In this document: in pieces, positions 37,885-48,500 of the stretch
Layout of the letters: every line of letters begins with the position of its first letter
Numbering within the stretch: the first letter of the stretch is position 1
NCBI RefSeq assembly: GCF_910592395.1
Contig: NC_088325.1
Location: forward strand, 10,046,109 to 10,110,108
Origin: Lineus longissimus
Lineage: Eukaryota > Nemertea > Pilidiophora > Heteronemertea > Lineidae
Direction of reading: 5' to 3'
DNA length: 64,000 bases
Position numbers and translations under genes: made by a program
Notes under the pieces: model-generated
The model's database searches: none
What the model was told of the DNA's origin: nothing
Seen by the model: only the letters and a program-made list of their open reading frames with translations

Positions 37885-38215
37885 CAGGCTTGGCTCTTGG
37901 GTAATAAAGAAAATGTAATTAATAACTCTATATCATAAAATATCGACAGTTCATATACAGAGATTCATTTTCATGAACATGATGAATAGTAAAGGTTTGG
38001 CTCTTGGGTAATAAAGAAAATTTAATTAATAACTCTATATCATAAAATATCGACAGTTCATATACAGAGATTCATTTTCATGAACATGATGAATAGTAAA
38101 GGTTTGGCTCTTGGGTAATAAAGTAAATTTAATCAATAACTCTATATCATAAAATATTGACAGTTCATATACAGAGATTCATTTTCATGAACATGATGAA
38201 TAGTAAAGGTATTTT
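37885..38215. repeat. 107-bp tandem repeat, three units
   Basis: 'ggctcttgggtaataaag' recurs at 37892, 37999 and 38106. Copy C has two units (about 56880 and 56986). Confidence 0.9.
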
Positions 38216-38534
38216 ATCATACCTCATCTTAGAAGCGATTTTATGATACTGTTGACCACAATACAATACAATCAGCGATAGATAAATGGCCATCGTATGG
38301 CGATAGCAAATCGAAAATGATAAAAAAGTGACACTGACAGCGTGGTTTGTGTTTACATAATATGTGTGATTCTAATCTCCGCAAAGATTCAAGATTCAAA
38401 TAAGTTTATTTTACCGTAAATCATGTACTCGGATACAAAATAGGAGTGAAATAAACTTGTGCAAGTGCGAGATCTAAACTATATTGCAACCGAAAATACA
38501 ATGTAAAAATTGTCTGTGATGACAGAGTATACCG

Positions 38535-38765
38535 GTATAATGAGGAGAGTTCCTACAAGCGCCATCTGTAGCCGGGCCCAGTAAACGTTATAACCCAGCT
38601 TTTTTTGTCCACACCATGCCCAAAGCCGGGCTAAATTTTGATCCTGGGCAAAAGATGGGTCTGACCCTCTAATCATTGCCGGGTTAAAATAGCCCGGCAA
38701 TTGGCGGTCTAAACTAATCCGGATCAAATTTTCAAAGGTGTGAACGTGTACAGGGGGCAGGGGGG
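38535..38765. repeat. MITE-like 'agcccggcaa' element
   Basis: Contains inverted words ('gccgggc', 'gcccggc', 'acccagctttttttg', 'aagccgggctaaa'). In copy C the right part is missing: at 57592 the sequence jumps from 'agcccggcaa' straight to 'tccaggttttagtg'. Confidence 0.6.
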
Positions 38766-38987
38766 TACGAAAATCCAGGTTTTAGTGTACACGTACTTTA
38801 TGGACGGTCGTTTAGACACAAGCTACATAATTTCTTCATTTGAATAATGTCCTTCTCGCTCTGGCATCGCAACCAGGACTAGGACACTTGGTTTTACACC
38901 TTTCAAAGGACGAGGCTCCAAAGTAGATTTGGTGTGTCATTCATTTTGCAATGAAAAGATATGATTGCTAAATTTTGTATGAAATAA

Positions 38988-39509
38988 TTACAGATTGTAA
39001 TCAAAGACCTCTTTGTTGCAGTAAGGGCAGAACGCAACAGATTTCTTCATCAATTCAGTGGCGCATGATTTACAAACTACTTTATCGAGACAGGGTGTGA
39101 GGTACCCAAGGATTGGATTTTCCAAACACACCATGCAGAGTGTTTGGAAGTCTGTCACTGGTATCCTACACACTGGGCAGTTTGCTTGTGTGTTTTCAGC
39201 TTTATCTTGCATGCTCTTGGCGCAAGAATTGCAAACAGCCACGTGTTTGCAGGGTTTGAAATAAACTTGTACAGGATTCTTACAGCAAATCGTACAAAGC
39301 TTCGCATTCCGGCGTTGTGCTCCAGGAAGGATATAGTCATTTTCAGTTTCTTTTTTACGTTGATGTGGCAGAACGTTTTCATAATCCTTCTGGATGTTCG
39401 GATGAGCGAGTTTGGTGTTAGTTGGAGCAGTTGCCTCTCCTTCATCTGGTGGAGGTGTTCTTGAGTCAGTCGTTTCAGGGATGTTACTAAAATTTGGGTT
39501 TTCTTGCCC
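38988..39509 (-). CDS. Gene B cytoplasmic tail exon with two RING fingers
   Basis: 173 residues. The first 70 are Pro/Thr/Glu-rich with tyrosines in DYENVLP and NDYILP. RING 1 is C-x2-C-x11-C-x-H-x3-C-x2-C-x14-C-x2-C (tail residues 72-114). RING 2 is C-x2-C-x11-C-x-D-x3-C-x2-C-x11-C-x2-C (125-164), with Asp where His is expected (tail residue 142). Spacing up to the sixth ligand is like the IAP/MDM2 class of RINGs. The reading continues upstream of the Val codon at 39240, so the RING region is not a separate small gene. Confidence 0.92.
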   Translation of the reverse strand, partial: GQENPNFSNIPETTDSRTPPPDEGEATAPTNTKLAHPNIQKDYENVLPHQRKKETENDYILPGAQRRNAKLCTICCKNPVQVYFKPCKHVAVCNSCAKSMQDKAENTQANCPVCRIPVTDFQTLCMVCLENPILGYLTPCLDKVVCKSCATELMKKSVAFCPYCNKEVFDYNL

Positions 39510-42500
39510 CTAGAGAAAGGAATAATATGATCATTGATTTTGATAGCATCACACAGTCATCATTTAATATTCTTCAGCATGACAATTCACACTCCTTAAT
39601 CAAATAAGAAGAAGGGTAACTATTCCTCTGTGCCGCCTGCTGTATCTGCCATAGAGGGATATTTCAGTTGGGTGGCAAGGCTTTCCAACTTCTTCTTATC
39701 ACAGCTTCTCCCTGAAGAAGGTCCTCACAATTAAGAGATAATGACATAAAAACTCGCATTTCATGCATTATTTAGCCCCAATATGGAAGTTTTGAAGCTG
39801 AAATAGACTTATGTATACTCGCGGCTATGGACATAAATTGAGGTCTCCTCAAGTGGTCTTGATTAGACAACCAAGGAACTACTGTAAGGTGTCAATAATT
39901 TCTTTTCTAAAACGACTCAAAGCTAATTTTTGCCACCAAATCAGAACCAAGCGTTCCGTGGTTGTAACATCAATGACTGCTGGGAGAAAAGCACGGCCTA
40001 ACATATTTTCTGTTACATTCACTGACATCCTGTCCTGTGGCAGTGGCCTTTCATAATGAGCAAATTTGTAGTTCTGTTACAATCAACTGCTTGTCCTCAA
40101 TCTCACTACATACCCTGCCAGCAATCTTTATCGAATCCATCAATCAAAAAAGGCCTTTCCATGCATTTTCTGGGACCAAGGCACAATTATTTCAGGCAGA
40201 ATGAGATAAAATACTGACCTTAACCATATGATTTCCTTTTGGTGCTTCTGTCTTTTTTAACCAACATAGGAATACAATGCTGACAATGATGGCCACAATA
40301 GCCAAATTCGTGACCATAATAATGCCGAACAAAGTACCCACTCGAAGGGGCGGTGCTGAAAAAGAGGGTTTGAAAATTTATTACACTGTGCAGGACTGCA
40401 CAAAATGGGTTCTTCCATTATTGCTTTGTAAAAATGCTTGTTTCATGATAAAAAAGGTAATAACTGCTCCTCTGTTATAAAATTCCCACAAAAATAGTTA
40501 CACATTAACTGGATATACCGTTTTTGATCACAAGATTGTCCAATGCTGAGAGCAGTTTTTTAGTCTATCATGTGGCTGAACCAGCTTTCTTCATTTGTTC
40601 AGGTGCACCATCTAAAGGGTGTTTACATTTTTCCACTTTAGCACCCGAACGAATTCATAGAACATGTAGGAACAGAAATGATTTTTCTAAAGTTTGAATT
40701 TCCTGCTCTTGTATAGTTGCCAAGGTTGTGGGTTCAGACCCACTTCAGGGCACCACTGGCAAAACACTCTGATTTTGTTTGATCATTTTTTTCACTTGTA
40801 AGTTTATGTCATATTTTCTTTCTTTTGAAAAAATTTGGTTGGTGGCCATCTTTGAAATATTCTTTAAGGCCATTTTAAAGCTGGATGTTGCCAAAGTGAC
40901 TACATTTTTATGGTTATTGTTTCTTATAAGTCTCCAATACTTATCACCCAGGCTCTTAAATTTCACTGGTAAGTTGCACATTTTGTCATTATTTGTCCAG
41001 GAGTCTCAGGATGTCAACAAAATCGAGGTTGAAAGTGACCTACCTACAAATACATGCTGAAAATACACTGACCCATGTATTTTAGCAGAGTGCCTAGGCC
41101 CTTGGGCCTTTTGTTTAATTGAACTTCTTTCTCTCGTGAATTAGCTAGATATGCATTCTAGAAGACCTTTTTTGCGTTCAGACTTTCTTGAGGCGCAAGC
41201 TAGGCAGTTAGTCTGTTTTGGGCAATGATGTTGGCTGTCCTATAGAGTTTCCCACAGATATCCAGAGCTTTTATTGTGAGGGTGGTGTCTTCTAGCCAAT
41301 ATTTTGTGGTATGATCATCTAAAAATGTCTGTGGAAAAATTGTATGCAAAAAATAGCCATGACATAAAAATTGTTACCTACCTTCGCGGGTGAAGCCTTT
41401 GGTGCAAATGCCTCCCAGGCCAAGAGCTACACCAAGAACCGCTATGATCCCCACTATAAGCAAAGTTATGAAGATACATTTCGTGTTTATTTGCCTGTTG
41501 GCATCTGGAAAAATCAATGCAGAGAATAAGTTTGGTATATGTCATGTCCCTGTCCTCCCCTCTTGAAGCTGCCAAAGAAAAGATCTCTGGCCATGGTTTT
41601 GGTTGGTTTGAATGGGAGTTTTAAAAATCCATGAGAGGTGGTGAACATTTTCGTACTGAACATGGTGGTTTCATTCTACAGAATTATCATAATTGGCGTC
41701 ACAGACCTAGTGGCTCCATACTTCCACTTTTGGAAGTGGCAGTGATAGACTGTTCGGAGCAATCAAAAACAAGAGGTCTGGAGTTTGTTCCTGTCTTATC
41801 TTCTTTGGGAGTGGCTAAGGCCTTATGCAACTTTTGGGAGGAAGAGGGAAGAAAAGGGGTGATTATGGGAGTTCCAAACATGTTCCTGTTGCTGTGTCTT
41901 CTGCCTAAAAAATTGGCGCTGGTGCAGTGGCTTCATTTTTTATTGATATGTCTCATTGCATCACTACATTAATTCCGCTGTTTGATGTGCAGAAACATTG
42001 TGGGAACATGTTTGCTTGGAGCTTGAAGATCACCGCATAAGTTACCTTTTTGTTTCGCACGTCTCGCAGCTAGAGTGACCAGAAGCCAGATGATAGTGCA
42101 GATGCCGGCATAGGCTAGGACATTACCTGATCCATAATTGTCACAATAACTGGCTGAAAAAAGGAAAGGATAGTTTGAGAAATCAGGTGCTGGGGCCCAT
42201 TGCTCAATCATCGGTGCCAAGCACTGTAGTTTTATCCTCCATTCAGATTATCTAAAGGTTGTTTTTGGACTACAACAGGATGTCATTTATGATAAAGTAA
42301 AGATTTTGAACCAGTAGTATAAAAAAGCCATTGTAGTTAAATCTTTGACAAAGCATCATAACTTGCAATACATGTTTTTTGTGGTTGGGATTATGGATTT
42401 AAGATGAGCAACAAGTATCATAGGTGAACTTCGAGGTTAGTGGCCCCCTCTAAGTCAACCCAAGAACAAGAAAATAAAGCATCAATTTGAACTTGGACAA

Positions 42501-45500
42501 GAACTTGGACAAGAACCTGGACAACTACAGGCAATTGGACATTGGCTTGTCTCTTTGTATGCATGTACTCTTGGACACACCCAAGTTTTCTCTTGGTTAT
42601 AATGCCCTTAATACTTCCCTTAATAATGATGATTGTATTGAGAACTATAAACGCAGCGTAGGGCAACAATAGTTTTCACAGGCTTTAGTGGTGATGCCTT
42701 AGCCTCATTGCAATAAGAAAAATCCTTTCCTTTTCTATATCCCCGGTACTGCTTTTCAAGATGGTGGCAACTTACTAGTACCAGAGGTGTTGTAAGGAAG
42801 GAAGTCAGCGCCTCTAGTGTCAAGATTGATAGATCTATGTCACTTTTCTGCCAAAAATACCCCCTCCAGCTGTTTATCAGTTCTGAGACAATACCACCAT
42901 TGAATATTCATAGGTTGGAGGGTCCAGGCCTATCATTTTTATCAATTAGACGAGTGCATGTTTTTAACTCTCAAGTACATATTTGGAGAGGTATTGAAAA
43001 AATATTTGCTGTGGCAAGTCTACAGATATAAAGAAATTATTTGATGAAAAAATTAATTTCAAATTTTGCTAATTTGGTAATAAGGGGCGTGTTTGGGATT
43101 TTTCTGCCAGTTGGCTGAAAAGAGTGGAAATATCAATGTCTGTCCAATTTGTCGATTATCAAAATATTTCTGTGGTCAACTACCAGTTTACTTTTCACCA
43201 TTTACTTGCCCTACTGTCCGGAATATCATATCAAAATTTCAGATTCAAAACCCCACGCAGTATTTGAGCTATCTCTTGATAGATTTTTCAACTCCTAGTG
43301 ATCATGCTAAGATTAAGGGGCCTAGTTGGTCACCACTTCTGTGATTGTAGCTTGTGTAAAACTTACCTTTGCAGGAGATGCTCATAATTGTGGTGAACTC
43401 CTCCGGCTTTTTCTCCTCCACCTCATCGATGTAAAAATTGTATGTTTTGTCTATCTCCGCAATTGGGCACTTGAATTCTACATTGGCAAAAGATCCGAAA
43501 ACATTTCTGTACCGATACGTCACGCTTCCTTTGCCAGTGTAGCATCCAATAGGCGTCTTGGTAGAATCTTGATCTTGAGTTCCATTTACAGATCGGCTTG
43601 GCAAAAGGTCGCTTAAGCTAGGGTCCTGCAATAAGATTCGAGGTTGGGGAGTTTTGACGAAAACAAATCAGTTTTAAAAATCAACTCTTTCAATATAATT
43701 GACATAAGTTACAGGCACATTCGAAATTACTTCATTATAACACCTTATGACATTTCTAGTGGAGGTAATTTTGATTTGCCAACATTGATATTAGCAAGTT
43801 GTGTTCGTACGCTACATAGACAGTGTACATATATTTAATCAGTTGTAGCAATTGATTGAGCAACTACACACCAAGCTTTATTCTCTGTAATTAGAGAATG
43901 TTGCAATAAGGTATCTTGGCATAATGATGCGCAGTGAAGATAATAAACAAAACATTCGGTTTAAATTAGGGGAGCAGAGGACATTAAATTCATTCCACCC
44001 TCTAATTAACTGAATACAGTGTCTAATTATGTTAATAAATTATGCAAACTTCTCACCTGTTATGCCTAATTGACTACCTAAGTTAACACAGGAAGCCATC
44101 GTTTTTGTATACTGTCCCTAATTGCGAGGTGATTGGATCAAAAAGTCACTATGGCAGGTCGGCAATTCAGAGTAGAGAGGTGTCTGCGTCACTGAGGTTT
44201 TGGCTGAAGAAAACCACTTAGAAAAAAACAGGACTGAACGGACGTGTCCGTAATGGGGCGGTGTTCGCCTGGCAGAGGTGTCCGCAAGGGGACGTTCTAC
44301 TGTATACATTACTTACATCTGTACTGGTGCCATACCATTTTCCTTGGAAAGTCCTGTTGACTTCTGGCCAAGTGCAGTTGCAGTCCAGGCCAACTTTGAA
44401 ATTGAGAGGTGTATTTGCTTGAAGAGGATAGCTTTTATTTGTCTTCAAGTAATTGAGAACTACTGGAGATGTCGTCGTATTTGTTTGGCGGACATTTTCT
44501 CGTTTATTGCAGGGGCCTAAAAAAATTAATAGAACATTAGGATGGAAGCCATCTTGGTTTCTTACGAAACATTTTGGCTAGATTTCTGCCGATAACTTCT
44601 CTCTTGCATCTTTTTTGGACGCCAGTATTCACAAGCACTCAAAGTAATCGGCACACATGTATGTAGACGTTTTGGGGTGAAATATTCCTTTGGAAAGGTG
44701 TTGTGTATTGCCAGAGATTTGGAAATATGCAACAATACTCAAAAAGCAGCGTTTTGCCCTAAAATGTGTATTACCTTCTATGCGCATTGTCATTGCTTGA
44801 GTGCCTACAGGTATTATGGTGTGTTCACACTGGATGCGAATTGAAATCGAATTCCGTAGAGCGCTCTCCGGAATACGAATTGGTTAATCCAGTTTCAGAA
44901 CGGTCGCGTCACACTGGCCCGAATACGCATTCAAATCGGTTTAAAACGCGCCACACTCAATGCATACTAACGACGCACCATCTATTATTATTATTATTAT
45001 TATTTATTAACCTCCCATATGGGAGAATAAAATTTACAAGTACAAAACATATAAGTATATAATATCACAGTATCACACAGTCATTATTAACAAGTTAAAA
45101 TCGCGTAAGGTGCTTGACCATTTCCATCTCCCGGCCATGCCTATTGCCAAAGTTCGGGTCAAAGAGGAGTGTCCTCAGCGAGTCAACACCACCGTCGCTA
45201 AATGCGGAGAATCCCGGCCTCGCCCTCGAAAACGAGGTCAAAACCGGGGAAACCCCGCCGCGACGATGTTGCTGACCAGCGTACCTTTGACCAACGAACT
45301 GGCGGCAACATACCTTGTCAGGAAATGGAAATGCAAGTCACGTGCAAGGGAGTTGATTTTTCCCTATTCGATGGCATAACAAAAAACGATTTGAGTTAAT
45401 GAGATCATTTAAATACATCAGTTAACTAGTTCGGAGCACTAGTTCCCGCGGTCAAAGGTCACTTGCCATGCGCCAGGCGCATGCGCAGTGCGATCGAAAA

Positions 45501-48500
45501 CCTTCATTCGTATCAAGCGCGTCACACTTGAAATCTCAATACGGTTTCGTTGATTCGGATTAGCTGATTCGCATTCAATTCGGTTTAAGAACCGTGTTGG
45601 TCAAAGCGGATTGAGATCGGTATGAACCGAATTGAGTGTGACGCCCCAATACGTATCAACGTTTTAATTCGAATTCAATTCGTGTTAAAACCCCAGTGTG
45701 ACCACGGCATTGGCGTGCAAAAAGAATGCAAGAGAAGAAAGCATGGATACCGGTGATGACCAATGTGCGTTCTCACCAAAAACGTCCTGCTGGTCCTAAT
45801 GCAGCTTTGTCATATTGGTAGGGTATATGCTTTGGTCATTCTCCTTGCAAATCAGTTATCTCAAATGAAAATCAGTATTGCTTATCCTCCCATATTTTTG
45901 GAATTGATATTCGGCTTGCTGCAGGGGGATGGCATTGCTGGCCAGTTACATAACTATACTTGCTAAAAGAAATGAATTTTGTATGTGATCTTGATATTTC
46001 CAATCGAAAGGATCTGTTTTAAGTTCACGTTTGCCTTCCAAGTTGCAAAAATTGCCAACAAAATCATTTGGTCACTAACATTACCCATCACAGAAAATGT
46101 TATACACGAGATGCTGTTGCTCATCAACGTGTACAATTTCTGTTACATCCCAGAGCTGACCTCTTTTGAAGGACTCCGTAACTAAACAGGAGTGACTGGC
46201 ATCAAGAATTGACAGAACTCTGCAAATAAGTAATTTCTATTGCTGCCGGTGCTGAACAGTAAAATAAAGCTTGACAATATAACAATGTTTAATACATTTA
46301 GGTCAAGCGACAACCACTTTTTAATTAAAATTTTCATTTTGTCACAGCTCCTTTCTGGTCACAGTGAGAGAAATGACTTGTTTACAGAGCGCTTTCATGA
46401 TTGGCCTTTGGGCCTTAGCCCTCTTGTTTTGAGGCTTAAGTGCTTACGTCTTATCCAAACTCTGAATCTTATTCCACCTGTTGAGCATGTACAGTTATAA
46501 GTCCCTGCATCGTCTAACTCTGCTATCCATGAGATTGTGTAGAGAACTGTCCCTTTCGCATTCTTCCCATAAGATACATTATATTTAGACTGAAATTTTG
46601 GAATTACACCATCATCCTCGGACATCACGGCTTTATCAGTCTTCCAGTAGACCACATCCGTTGTTTCGTTGACCGCAGACAAATCACATTTGAGTGTTAT
46701 CTTTTCCCCAACTGTAACTATATGTTTGGTATCCGGTGTTTGTCCATCTAAATATTTCTCCTGACATGTTGCAGAACAATTTACTGAAAGAAACAAGAAA
46801 AGCATTGTATGGTTGTTGGCTTGACTTTTTGTTACAATTAACAGATTATTTCATTAGTGCTATTGAAATGACGATCGTAAAAAATTAACCTATAACATTA
46901 AAAAAAACCCTGCCCATATGCATGTACAGTAGAACCTCTCTATTGAGGACACCTTTGGGACTGACAAGTGTCGTCCTTAATAGAGAGGTGTCCTGATTAG
47001 GGAGGTCAATTTGAATGGAAATAACCAATTTGTGACTAAAATGAATGTCCCTAATACAGAGGTTGTCCTTGATAGAGAGGTGTCTGCTGTATCACCAATT
47101 TTTATATAAGTTGCCTTCTTTCAACCCCCATGTTGCATTTTTCCAATGGATTGTTATGGTTTTGGGTATCAAAATGAACCTATGCTCTCCCCTTAAAGAA
47201 TTAAACCATGTATTATTGTAAACCACTAACCTTTGGGGGCATTTTATATTTTGCAGATTTTACGAATAACCTCAATTCACAAATTGGAAAAAACGGAAGG
47301 AAATTTTGTTATCGCAAATTGCAATAATAAAATGTTGCTTAAATTTGGCATATTACTGTATTAAATGGGTATTTGACGATATATAAAATGCAGAATGTTC
47401 ACCTTCCCTCAAATGATCTTCCTTGCCCAAAAAGACTGAAATGGGGGATTTAAGAGCCCTTTTTAGCAGGTTTGAGCTTATGAGGTCATGTCTTGTCTGG
47501 CATTCGATGTCTGTCGTCCGGCATTGTCAATGTTGTTTGTCAATGATGGTGGCACGTTTGATCACATAAAATTTGTTGTGTTGTTGTCTTCTGACAATAT
47601 GACTTCACAAACAAAAAAAGGATCATCCTGATTTGACCTACTTTCTGGGCTCTAAGCGGTCACCTGAAAATTATATTTTTTCAGTATCTCATGAACTGTT
47701 ATAGCAAGAATCATGAAAGATTCACTGCTTTGGATAGATGAGACTTCTTTTTAAGGTCACAGACACCAAACACTAATAAATATTCATCAAAGGTGGCACA
47801 TTCCGTCACTTTTCGTCCACGACTTTTAAAGTTTTATGCGTAGAGACCTATTAGGCATATCTACATGTTCAAAGAGATAGGTCAATGTGACCTACTTTGC
47901 CTGTGTAAGTAGGTCAATAGGTCATAAAATCATATAACGGTCATTTATCCTGAAACCTTCGTTATGTAATCTTCTTTTGTATATCATTGATTTATCTGAT
48001 CAAGCTTAACATAATACTTGAAAGAATTTGACTTTAACCTACTTTTGTAGGGCACAGAGGTCAAACTCTAAATTTCACTTGTCATTACTTGTCCTACACT
48101 GTTCAAATCTGATATAAGACACCCATTGGTCATCTCTACACACTGACAAGATTTAGGTCAGTGTGAAATACTTTGTTGGGTCAATAGAGTCAGACACATT
48201 CAATACATGCGTAACCATAGTGGACGGTCATGACAGTGTTCACAGGTTACCATGGTGAAAATGGTGGTATCAACCAATGTATACCAGCCAAGGGGGGTGC
48301 ACTGCGGAAACCAGTATGTTCACATTGTGGTCGGTATTCCCTATATTGGCTATCAGTCATGTTCAATGGTTAAGATCATTCAAAGTGAAAGTTCAGTAGA
48401 ACCTCCCTTAGCGGGGGTCTGTGAAGTTGGCTCCCAGTTCCAAGTTCCCAGTTCCTTATTTGTGCCCATTTTGAAACATGGTATGTTTGGGTACGAATAA

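Larger units (their letters stand above)
36047..42892. repeat. Tandem segmental duplication, copy B
   Basis: Matches 55264-64000 in the same orientation from 'taattggtcca' onward. The last base of the window (64000) corresponds to 42892, so the duplication probably extends further. The intron compared (39510-40218 against 58329-59037) differs at roughly 14 of 708 positions. The block carries exons for helix 1, 2, 3 and the tail of gene B, plus about 3 kb of 3' flank. Confidence 0.95.

Noticed and set aside
38988-39242. A separate 84-residue RING protein starting at 39242
   Set aside because: The apparent start is a GTG Val codon inside RING 1; the frame is open upstream to a splice acceptor and continues the receptor tail.
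45110-45399. Arg- and Pro-rich open frames in a CpG-rich patch
   Set aside because: They lie inside a foldback element within a gene B intron and show no recognisable domain.
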